Shown in pieces: positions 46,101-56,800 of a stretch of 64,000 bases of DNA. The notes below the pieces were generated by a model, which was given only the letters and a program-made list of their open reading frames with translations, ran no database searches and was not told where the DNA came from. Source of the DNA: Ulota crispa. Its lineage: Eukaryota; Streptophyta; Bryopsida; Orthotrichales; Orthotrichaceae. Position numbers and translations under genes: made by a program. Each line of letters opens with the position of its first letter. The first letter of the stretch is position 1. The DNA lies in NCBI GenBank assembly GCA_963920765.1, contig OY987249.1, positions 2,389,230 through 2,453,229 on the forward strand, written 5' to 3'.

Positions 46101-49100
46101 GAAACTGCTCTCGCGATTTATGTTCCAGCTCCGAAACTCGACTGCCCTGGTTTTGTGCAACTCTCGTTTCTGAAAGGCAGAAATTTCGTAAAGGAGCAAG
46201 CTTTGCAAAGTGAGTATTACGAGCCATACATCCTTCTTTGCGACGTCATTTATGACTCTGTGAAGGGATCTATCACGCCTGAGCTGATGTCAGGAGTCGA
46301 TACTGCAGCTTTCTCCTTCGAGAATCTACTCCTGTGTCTGAGTCAGGTGACGAGAGAGTTAACTCTTCTCTCTGGAACTTTGAACCTCCGAGTTGCATGT
46401 TCCTTTGCGGTGATGCGCGCTGTCATGGAAGTGCTGGCACAAGAGTTGGTTATTATTTTTAGGAAGGATCCTGGGATCTTTAAGCCTCGCTTGGCTGCTC
46501 CTATCACAATAGCCCTTTCAGCCTTTTTCACTCAAGGCCATTATAATGTGTTGGCCATGAATCAGTACTTGATGAAAGTGTTGCGCTACCACCATGGACT
46601 TTCAGTTCAAAACTTGAGCTACTTGTCGAACGAGTGCCGCAGGAGCGAGATTTTGGAGCTTTATTCGTTGATCCTGGACTGGCACATGCTCAAGGAAGTG
46701 GACAATCCACTTGGGTTTAACCCTTTCACAACCTTATTCTCCAGGTACGACGAAAATGTCGAACTTCTCTGGAATACTATTTACGCCGAGGGTGAAAAGC
46801 TGCAGATGCTGAAGGAACGAATGCAGGATCTTTCAAGCGCAGATCAAGGTGCCATGGCAAGTGCGGTCGCTAGCAAGGTGTTCCTTGTGAATGCTTCAAG
46901 GAAGCTCTATGACAAGGAGGTGACCATGGTTAGTTGGCTCCAACAAGAAGGCAGCCTGGAGACTTGGGAGCACAGATGGCAAAATGCTGTCAATGGTCTC
47001 GTTGGGAACGGCCCTCTTCAGCTCAGCTGTGACTCCACCTCAGATCAGTTGCAGTTTAAAGCACTTGCAGCTCACATACTTATTGTTGTGTCATCGCTTG
47101 CAGCTTCTTCTCCGCTTCGGGTGAGTTCCTTAATGCTCTCTTTCAAAAACATACCTACACCCTTCATCACCTTCCTGTGAAAACGAACAAAATTGTCATT
47201 TACTGGCTGTTTTGTAGGGGTATCTGGCGCTATCGGAAACGCACATAACGGAAGCGTTTGTACTCGCGTTACCAAATAACTTGCTAGCGTCGCTCCGGGG
47301 AGCTCTTCAAAGCAGGGAAGCGCTTAAAGCTTATAAGCACGAGTGTGGATATGTATATATGATCGGAAACTGCACCATGGCGAACCAAAGAGCGAAGTGT
47401 CCCAATTGTGGTGGCACTATTGGTGGAGCAAACCACACTCTAGACCCTAACAACTATCCTTTGGCACAAAATGTAAAGAAAGGTACTTACTAACTTTCTT
47501 AAGTTTATGCCGAAATTTTGAGTCTCTATGAAGTTTTCATGGTTGTAAAACGGGTTGATCATACTGTTAAAAAACACAGAAATCTATTGAGGCCAAAATT
47601 TACATCATCAGAATCAGTGAAGTCCACTGGATACGTTCAATTATATTTGAAAATTTTCTGAAGCTCTTTGACATGGCAGGTTACATCATGGATGAGGTTG
47701 CAAGGTCCGACACGCTCTACATTGTGCGCGACCTTGAGAGAAAAGCCTTCCGCGCTCTCCGTATTCTTGTAAATTTCTGTATATTATTAGGACTCTACAT
47801 GGGACGAAATCCCAAGAAACTTGCTGCGTCAATGCACACGCCCGACGTGATGAAAGAGCTCGAAAGCATGATCGAAGAAGACCTCGTGATGCTGGGGACG
47901 CTTCTGGCCGGCAACCGTGAGGCCTCGTGTCAATTCATGCACTGCGTGGTGGCATCGATTTCTACCAACTACCGCTATCCCGAAGGACCACTGTTCACTT
48001 GTGCGAAGCGTTCTGCATGGGAAAGCGCTTTTCAACTTCAAGTGAAGAAGTTCGACACTGATGTGAAAAAAACTGTTGTGACTTACATTGAAGCTCACAG
48101 GGGGCGGCATGAGTTGACCGAGATTCTGGAAGAGCGCCACCTGCCTCCGTTTCCAAGTGCAACAGCTGCTCTTGCACGAATTTCAGTTGCGCCGAGTTTC
48201 CAGAACTTTCAAGCGATGTACATGCAGGATGAGAGGAGGCGAAAAAGGTTTCCAATTGTGGAGCGCTTCTTTGTGAACTCGGAGAGGTTGAGTGAAATGA
48301 AGCATCTTCTAGGTCTGGTGCGATTCTCCAAGGCTGTGCACGAGCAGCTGGCGTCCAGAATCACCCGCCCTGAAGCTGCAACCATCTCCATAGGCGAGTA
48401 TCTGGGTGCTCTCACTGGGAAAGACAGATGCATCCGGGAAAGCTTTCCGGCGTTTGCAAGAGCGTGGAACGTGATGAGGTTCAAAGTGACTGCGTTTGAG
48501 TGCACAGAGTTCAAGCGAGGGATTCCGGAAATGAATGAGGGTGCCAGCATTGGGTTCTGTTTGGTGGAGTCTAGAGATTTGGGAATTTACTTGGCTGCTC
48601 TTCTCGACCACCTTCGGACCATCCAAAATGCCTTCTTAGACGATGTGGCTGAAATTGCCGCTGCTGCCATTAGCGATCTCTCAGTGAGAGTCCATACTTG
48701 CAAGGTAGGCTATTATTGACCCTTTCTCATCATCATTTTCAGGCTCATTTTCAATTTTTAGAGTAATTTTGTAGGGGTTAAGAGTACGATGGTTACACTA
48801 ATCACATTAGTTATATTATGTTAATATCAAGCTAACTGATTGCACGTCTCTGCACCGCAGGCAGTAGAGGTGATCGACTTTGACGAGCAATGGCCAGAAC
48901 GAATGGTGTGTGATGCAGCAATGACCAATCTTCAATTCAGTCAAGGCCAAAATATCATTTACGACTACACCACTATTGCGGAACAGCTACGACATCGCCT
49001 TGTGGACCAAAAACCACATCTTGATGTAAGTCCTCTCTCATCTATACTATACCTCAGCTACAGTCAGGTTTTTCGGTGTTGATTTGTGATTGCAACGGTA

Positions 49101-51151
49101 GCTCCACTGGAAATTATAGTAAAAAATGATTCAGGATAAAACGGATTTCTTCTCCATCTATTCAATTTGCAATTTGTTCATTTTTACTCTAATTTTTTTC
49201 ATTTCACTCTCGAGCATGATCTTGTGCTTGAGAGCACTTTCTACAGCTCCTAAAATTGTGTCTAAACTAGTTTCTTTGCAGTATACCATTCTTGAAAACA
49301 TTGTAAGAATCTCTATTGCATTTATAGGTTTCTTTGTTTTGCCTATGAAGATAGCCTTTTTGGCCTCTATACGTTCTCCTTCCAATCTCCCTATCTCTTG
49401 TAGCCATTTGATTGTTTCCACCATCCTCACTACTGTTCTCTCGATCTGTCATTCTAGTAAGTTGCACATACTTTATCATTAGATTTCTTCCAGAAACAAT
49501 GGCTTCCGACTAATTCTTGAGTGTTATGCAATAAATCAACTGTGTATGGATTTCTGTGAACTTCCATATAAAGTCACCATTCACGAAGATCCCAATGGTA
49601 ATTTCTGATGAGAACGTGGGTTTGTACAGCAATGGGAGCCGTTTCTATTCAAGCACGAAGCGTTCCACAAGCACATGACGATTCTCTCCGACGTCGCAAC
49701 CCTGGTACCTCAGATCCCGCTTGGCTCCGAAACGCTGCAATCTATACAGAGCGAGATAGAGCTCGGCACAGCAGGATCAAGCCGCTACTTAGCAACGCTG
49801 GACCTGTGCCTGGGCTTCCTTCGCCGAACAGGGGGCGACCCCACGGAGGCTGTCAACAGCTACTGCCACCGCTGGCTCGGTCACGAGCAAGCATTCCTTC
49901 TGGCCACCCAAGTGCAGCTGCAGCACTTGGTGAGCTTGTACGAGGGCTTGGAAGACTCCGCCAGTGTGGGCATTCAGGGCCTTGTGAACGTGCGGTACCG
50001 GACGCCATTGTCGTCCGAGTTGGTGGAGGAGTTGAAAGCGTCCGTGGTAGTGACGAGGAGGCCTTGGCAGGAGTTCAAAATCTCTGCGGAGTTGTTCCAT
50101 GCCATGCTCCGGAGATTCATGTTCCGCTACTTGATTGGAGATCAGTTGAATGCCGAAGTGCCTCTTTCTATTTACATTACAGATCCCCGGTTGATTCAGT
50201 GGCCTGAGGATGTTGTTGATGATGTCGATGAAGTCTTTCCGCCGGGGCTTCTTGTCGAGCACTCTCATGCTACTTACTTGTACCTGTCCGAGGTGCGTGT
50301 AGCTTCTCTCCTGTCCATTCCTCTGTTTTTATCTAGATGCCAATGTCTGTCTTTGTGCAACTCTCAAAATTGACCAACTTTTGTTTTCTGTGCATAGGCT
50401 TTCTAACCAGAATATGTATGTTCTGGGTAGAAAGATTCCAATGCGCCAAATAATGCACTGTTTGGATAGTGTATTCAAAAATCATGGTAGAAAGTTTTTT
50501 AAGCAGGTGACCCAAAGCTAACCCTTAAAAGAAGTCTAGGAAGACGACGTGTTTGGGAAACTCTAATGTGAAGGGGTCATGTATTTCTCCCCTCTTGAGT
50601 TGCCTAGTGATAAAAGGTAATATCTGTGTATGTTTTACATTATAGAGATGTACCAGTAGTTTTGAGGACCAAGTCAACCTTGTGATTTAGTTGGTATGAT
50701 AAGAAGGTGTATCTCAGTGAAATTTGGGTGGTCTTTTTTTGTTGTTTATGAATATTTGGATCCGTAGAAGTCCTCATTTGTAGATCATAGTGGCACTTGA
50801 ATGTTCGAATGCAGATTTTTGATGTTCAAATTTTTATTGCCATTCTCTCACTAGTTAATTCAATAAAAGCAAAAAAGAATTAATAATCTGTCAATCTTCT
50901 CCTTTCGAGCCCATCTATAAACCCAGATGTATAGAAGTTTGGATGTTTATTTCGTTGAGCTTGGCAATTTGTTTGATAATGTTTGAGAACTTCCTTGCTC
51001 TTGGCCATTCCCTAGTTTGGCCATGATTTAGCTTTATAGAACTCGTAATGTCAAGTAATGTAACCTGTTAAAGATTTTAGTTTTGACAAAATGCTGACCA
51101 CGTGTTGCTCCTGGATGTATGCAGATGTTGAAGATGAGCAGTTCCAAGTAA
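31190..51151 (+). CDS. RNF213: Giant RNF213/mysterin-like AAA+ protein with RZ finger, apparently lacking a RING
   Basis: Twenty-three coding exons: 31190-31720, 31993-33968, 34076-35379, 35581-36033, 36166-37136, 37261-37407, 37554-38819, 39076-39701, 40132-40359, 40566-40674, 40783-40902, 41487-42008, 42154-42302, 42739-43191, 43336-43498, 43670-43783, 43997-44325, 44642-47120, 47218-47482, 47680-48704, 48861-49025, 49630-50292, 51125-51151. The sum is 14,085 nt, 4,694 residues (human RNF213 is about 5,200). All introns are GT-AG and in phase. Motifs: Walker A LPGMGKT at about 1777-1783; GETGCGKT 2166-2173 with Walker B FLDEIN (D2223, E2224) and sensor AACNPY; GKPGSGKT 2486-2493 with VLDEVGLAE (D2563, E2564) and GISNWSLDAAKMNR; RZ finger about 4019-4053; C-terminal LGFLRRTGGDP. 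In animals it is a ubiquitin E3 in lipid-droplet biology and antimicrobial defence. Exon 4 could start at 35485 instead, retaining 32 more codons. A weaker exon 22 donor would give an acidic C-terminus. Confidence 0.92.
38940..39058. mobile_element. Family A end remnant in RNF213-like intron 7
   Basis: The sequence CATGGATCCTTGGTCCTGTA followed by GGGATTAA ends in TTAA at 39055-39058, 17 bases before exon 8. It resembles the right ends of family A elements (GGTCCTTTAGGGGTTAA). No left partner is clear. Confidence 0.35.
49158..49430 (-). other. Antisense coding-like segment in RNF213-like intron 21
   Basis: A 90-codon minus-strand frame in the 604-nt intron reads like coiled-coil coding sequence (ETIKWLQEIGRLEGERIEAK, ESALKHKIMLESEMKKIRVK). 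A second frame just upstream (MTDRENSSEDGGNNQ) would join it by a single frameshift. It could be a decayed retroelement gag-like or gene fragment; I do not recognise the family. Confidence 0.3.
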
Positions 51152-51447
51152 TCTCAGGAAATGACGATTCAGATATTACGGCTATGGATGTGCTGTTCTC
51201 CATTGATGGGGAACAATACATCTGTTTGCCACCCATTCTATTTTGGGCTCATCATCGCCAGATTTTGACAAATTGCTATGTCAAAATATCGCAGCAGGCT
51301 TGAGCTTGGCTTAGCCCGATTTCAACAAAATATTGTTGAAACCTTTTTCAAAATGGCGTTGTAGCTTCCTTCTTCGAGGGAAATTATTCTCCATAGGTGT
51401 TTGTAAACTTATCTCTATTTTTTCGTTGTATAGAATCATTTTTTACC

Positions 51448-51453
51448 AATAAA
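51448..51453 (+). terminator. Poly(A) signal of the RNF213-like gene
   Basis: A canonical AATAAA lies about 300 bp after the proposed stop codon, in a T-rich context typical of plant 3' ends. Confidence 0.5.
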
Positions 51454-52712
51454 ACTGTTATATATTATGGCACTCCAAAACTGGAGTCCCTTGGCTCAAA
51501 ACCATTGCACTTGGGGTTACGTGGGATTTCAAATTATAAAGAGTTTTTGTAGGTTGTGTTCTGTGCAAATTGAAGTATTGGGAACATGCAATAGTTAATT
51601 AGTTGATGCACAAAGAATTGTTAGTTATATCATCCAAACACACTATTACTCACTCATGCATAAGCAGTGTCTTTTGGTGAATAATGCAGCTAAGCATGTG
51701 TAGCATGTTGATCCCTATTTGCTCTAGTGCAATGTTGTAATAATTGTGGTACATGTTGCTTCCAATCCCTTTATTCTTCAGAAAAGTCCTCTCTGTGTTC
51801 CCTCAATAGTAGGGGTTTCAAAGCCTGGCATATTTTGTAAATAAATATTTCTTTCTCTCACACCTATTTTTTTGGTTAGACTACAGCCTTTATGGTGCTA
51901 GCTATTCTATCCTATCATATATGTTATGTTTCCGAATTGGAACCTCTCCTAATTCATCACCCACTCTACATATGAGACTATTCAGTCTAAGCCTCCTCAT
52001 GTACTCATCATCTTTTATTAAGATATTATTTGTTTCTATACTATTTGCCAATAGAAAACCTTATTTTCACACAATGACTCTCATTTTCTCACTCAAGAGA
52101 CCCAATACTTGAACTTGGGGTAAGGCATGTACACCTTTCTTTGACCTATCTCCAAAGCTGACCCTTACAGTAGAGCTACATTTGAGGTGTTCACCACTCA
52201 CTATGGACACAAAGTGGAGCAGTGAATGTCACTTGGGCAAGCAAATCCTGCCACATGTCAACTTAGGAGCTAGTTTGGGGGGGTTGGGATTGTGACAATC
52301 AAGTACATGTATAGGAACACATCCAAGCATCCGAGGATAATCTAGAGTTACTTTTAGGAACCCTATGAGCTATAACTTTGCCTTTTAATATTAAATATTC
52401 TACTATAGTTTTTTCCACAAAAATTACTTTCCGTGATAGCTTGTTGAAAGAATAATCCTACAAAAAAAATCCTAAATTTTTTGAGACCTTGAGCTCCTCC
52501 CAAACTCTTAAACACAAATAAGGGTTTTTTTTCTAGTATTTAAACTTCAAATTCAAAAAGTTTAGATTTAGCATGACTCAATGAACTTCTATTCCTCTCA
52601 AAGTTCACCTCCCTTGATAAGGCACGTAGCGTTTTCCTATAGATGAATAGTGCAAAAAAAAAAACCTTGATACAAACATGGCAAACTTCAAGGGTATCCA
52701 TAAAACTTCCCC
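51454..52712. other. Gene-free intergenic DNA
   Basis: I see no gene or RNA. Frames are short and lack domains. Confidence 0.45.
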
Positions 52713-52936
52713 TAAGGTAGGACCACCCATTTCTGACCATTGAACCCAATGCCGATCAAATGTGCATAAGAAGTACATTTGAATCTTCAAATTTAGGCAT
52801 GTCATAGATGTCTTATTATATGTGCACACAAAATAAGACATCTATGACATGTCTAGACTAGAGGATTCAAATGTATGCCCTTTGCACATTTGAGCGGCAT
52901 TGGGTTCAATGGTTAGGAATGGGTGGTCTTACCTTA
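52713..52936. mobile_element. Family C foldback, copy 4
   Basis: The ends are TAAGGTAGGACCACCCATTT and, inverted, TAAGGTAAGACCACCCATTC. The arms pair almost throughout: CATTGAACCCAATGCCG with its inverse, and an inner GACATCTATGACATG stem. Confidence 0.7.
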
Positions 52937-52969
52937 CCTCAAACCGGGTGTCCCATTCATACAACCACG

Positions 52970-53285
52970 TAAGGTAGTAGCACCCATAACCATCAAATTA
53001 AGGGTTTTGAACATGATAATTATAAATAAACATCTAGCAAATTATAGGATTTTTAATAGCAAGAGAAAAATGATGAGTTTATGTTTTGAATGTATTATTT
53101 GAATATTGTGAGAATAAGTTGTGAATTTTTAAAGTGCCAACTACAATTGCACCTAATACTGACACTAAGATTTCATGTTCACATGTTGTACATCCTTGTA
53201 ATTACATCTATTCACTTCCACAAATTTCAAAATTTTAGAGGTGATGGTTCTGGGTACAGTGATGGTTATGGGTGTTGCTACCTTA
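52970..53285. mobile_element. Family C element, copy 5
   Basis: The ends are TAAGGTAGTAGCACCCATAA and, inverted, TAAGGTAGCAACACCCATAA. The interior matches 9704-9947 (CTAGCAAATTATAGGAT, TTCATGTTCACATGTTG). It starts 33 bp after the previous family C element. Confidence 0.65.
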
Positions 53286-53860
53286 GCTCAATCTTTGTTT
53301 TCCTAGGTCACCTTTTGTTGCACCAAAAGCAAGAACCAGATTAGGGTTTCCAGCACTCCCCCCATTCCTCAGCTGGACACACGATGACCGCAACCCCGAC
53401 GTGAAGAAATCACCTTACGAACCAGAGTTTCCAGCACAAACAGATCAAGAGCATCATTCGCACGAGATTCCACTCCCGGAAAGATAGGTCCGTGATTTCC
53501 GAGGAATCACAGAGCTCCGTAACAACCCTAAAAACCAAACCTACTGCTCTAGTTCTCTCGTAGCAGACTTCTCTTCTCTTCTCTTCTCTCAAGCCCGGTT
53601 TGCATCACCACGGCTCCGCCAACTCCTTCAATTACACCGTCTTCATTTGCTCGCCTGTAAGCTTCTTAGGTTACTCACCCTTTCATACCCTTTTTTTTTA
53701 CTTGTTTCTTTTCAAGGTTGGGATATTCATGTTTGTTTTTGTGCTGTTATGAAGCTCCTAATTAAGGTTTTGACTTGACCTTGGGTGTGGCCGCTCAGCT
53801 GTTTCATTGATCTCTCGGAATTCTCTCCAAATTCGAATTTCTGAGGAGGATTTGGGCATC
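53286..53860 (+). promoter_or_regulatory. Promoter and 5' UTR of the saposin-domain gene
   Basis: A pyrimidine patch made of repeated TTCTC units lies at 53570-53590. The leader may be spliced (CTCGCCTGTAAGC donor-like site at about 53656). The gene starts only about 575 bp from the family C cluster, so its upstream control region may include those elements. Confidence 0.45.
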
Positions 53861-56800
53861 ATGGCAATCCGGAGCTCGCTGCACCGACTGACGATCGGGG
53901 TGACAATCCTAATTTGCATGCTTGCAATAGCGGATGCGCATGTCAGGCATTTCGGTATGAGTTGCCTCCCCTGTCGGTAATATGTGATGGTATCTCTTTT
54001 TTGCAGTCGGTTCATATATTTTCTTAACCTTTGTTTTAGGGTTTCAGGTCCGTTTGAATTTTTGAAGAAAATTCAGGATTATTGGTCAAAATTGGGAGTA
54101 GTTTTGTACTACGGAAGGTATGGAAGAGGAAATCCAGCATTCTCTAGGGTTTGCTCTGATGATGCTGTGAAGATCTCTATAGATGAAGACGACCACAGTC
54201 CCGGCGTTAGAACTGTTCTTATGAGATCTTTATAAAGTGCAAATTCTAGGGTTTGTGAGGTTTATTGATGGGTAAGTTTCATGGATACCTCTGAAGTTTG
54301 CGATATTTGCTTGGATACCCCTGCTTTTTCAGAAATTGCACAAATACCCTTGGACCATAATATTTAGGCATTTATTTATTTGTTGTGCTTGTACTTCCTT
54401 CATGACCAACGTTGAAGAAGGGAATGTAGTAATGAAACAAAAGAGAAACAAATTGCGCACAAAAGAAGAAGGGAAGTGGGGCATGCACAACAAAACAAAC
54501 GCCTGAAAATTTTGGACAATTTTGGTCCAAGGGTATTTTTGCAATTTCTGAAAAAAAAAGGGGTATGCAAACTTCAGGGGTATTCATGAAAATTTTCCCT
54601 TTGTTGAAAGTATCCTGATGGAATTAAAATACAGGACTTTTTGTTAGAGATACACTAGAGTCCTCTCTATTTCAGAGACAAAATACTGGACTTTTTATTG
54701 TTAGGGATACATTAGGGTTCTCTATATATCAGAAGATAACTTTGCTACCTTTCATGTTAGGCATTTTATGTGATAAATGTTTCCATTTTGTTGTGTAAAG
54801 GGACGGTTGCAAGGTTACCAAAATGGAGGAGGCAGGGAGTGGCACTTGGGAAGATCAATTTGTGTGAAACATGTCTTCAGTTATCACAAGAAGCGCAGAT
54901 GGTGTTAGCCAATCCAGACACGTCAACGCAGATCATATCTTTCGCAGATCGAATGGTGTGCAACCCCCTGCAACCCGAGCTTCAGGAAAAGGTGAGCATT
55001 TCTCATTCCTTGCTTGTTTGCATCCTTTTGAGAACAATTTTCTGATTTCTAGTTAACAAGTTCCTTCGCTTTTGAAACCGCTATTACACTTAGCCTGTTG
55101 GCTAAGTTGTGACCAATCCATAATTTCTCATTCTCATTTGACATAGTTTTGTACTATAGAGCACCTGTTGGAGATAAACTAAGCATACTACAGTGTTGCT
55201 TGAATAAAGTTTACACTTCGGGCTAGAAAAAAATTGATCTTATCCAAGCATTGATCATAAACAAACACTCCATTACATTATTTTCCCAAGTTCTGATGGT
55301 TGCAACTTTGGAGGTGCTTTCCTACCCATGTTTTTGGTACACTAACCAAACACCTTTCTAGTTGATGAGTCAAAATGGGCATTGACAACAAACAAATATT
55401 GACCATATGCAAGCACGTGACCTTAACCAAGCTTGTAACACACGCTTTGGGCAAAAGGGGAGTGGGGCTGTGATCTTATCCAATAGTTTCTGTTACAAAG
55501 GTTGACGTTAACCAAGCACCACTGGAAAGGTTTCTTCTCCTCAGGCACCTCAAACTAAAAATATCCTCAAGGGATTGGTGTCCTTGAGTTTTGAATCTTC
55601 ATGAATATTTAAGGTTTTCTATACCTTGGTCTTGGATAACTGTTTTATACTGTTGTTGTGAATGCGTGTAGTGTGAGAAGATGGTGGATTCATATGTACC
55701 GGCAATGCTGTTGGATCTGGAGGCACGATTTGGTCCAGACAAATTATGCTACGAATCTGGCCTCTGCACGTCCACTGCTATCAAAACCTTCCAAGACGAC
55801 CAGAGGTCGTGCATGGTTTGCCAAGACTTGGCCACCGATGCTTTGACTTTCTTGGAAAACAACAAGACTCGCGTTGAAATTGTCATTGCTCTCCACGCTG
55901 GTTGTGCACAACTCAAGGATCTTCGGGAGCAAGTAAGTAATAAAGTAGGAGCACCCATTACCAACATTGTATCTAATGGCGTCACTCTCTATTTATTCAA
56001 GGTAGTATTCATTTTAGAACTCAAATCTAGGTACATCATAGATAGTTTATCATCTTGGTCAACAACAATAAGCTATCTATGGCATACCTAGATTTAAGTT
56101 CTAAAATGACTACCTTGAGTAGAGACTGTTGCCACTAGGTACAATGTTGGTAATGGGTGCTCCTAGCTTACTGTTCTATGTAAATCCTTGGAGCTGACGT
56201 GTTCTGTAGTTCTTGCATTTTGTCATCACCCTTATTGGAGATTCATTATTAAGGGCTTCTTCTCACTTCAAAAGAGAAGAGTTTTTGTATTATAAATAGC
56301 ATTATGGGGTAGTTTTTACTGTAGAGGACCTGGGTAGAAGAAATCTGGTGTTGCTTATAGGCCTACTTCCTGCAGACCTGATGCTGCAGATAAAAAACCC
56401 TGGTGCTGAATTGAGGGTGATCCTCAAGAAAATATAATCCCTGCTACATAGGGTTAGTAAGGTTTGTGATTAGGTTAAAATGGCACCAGGTGGTCCTGCT
56501 GTCGGTCTAATCAAGAGTTTACGTAAAAATGATGCCCCAGGGGTTGATCCTTTTTGTCCTTTTTAAAATATATATATATTCACTAAGGTCCTCCTTTTAT
56601 AGGGTTCTCAGTGAAATGACGAGTATTGTACTAAGTTTTCTGCATTGTGGACAGTGCGATCTACTGGTGGACATGTACACACCTCGAATGATGGAGCAGC
56701 TTGAGAACCTTACGCCTAATGAGTTCTGTCAGATGACCAGGATGTGCAAACCCCCAAAGAGGATCATGGTTGGCAATGATTGTGCCACGTGCCAGTTTGT

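Noticed and set aside
47121-47217. Apparent frameshift between exons 18 and 19 of the RNF213-like gene
   Set aside because: On recounting, the acceptor is at 47217 and the junction CGG|GGG is in phase; no break exists.
53984-54235. An 83-codon frame in saposin-gene intron 1 (FLKKIQDYWSKLGVVLYYGR...)
   Set aside because: It does not join in frame with the flanking saposin exons through good splice sites, and exons 1 and 2 fit each other directly.
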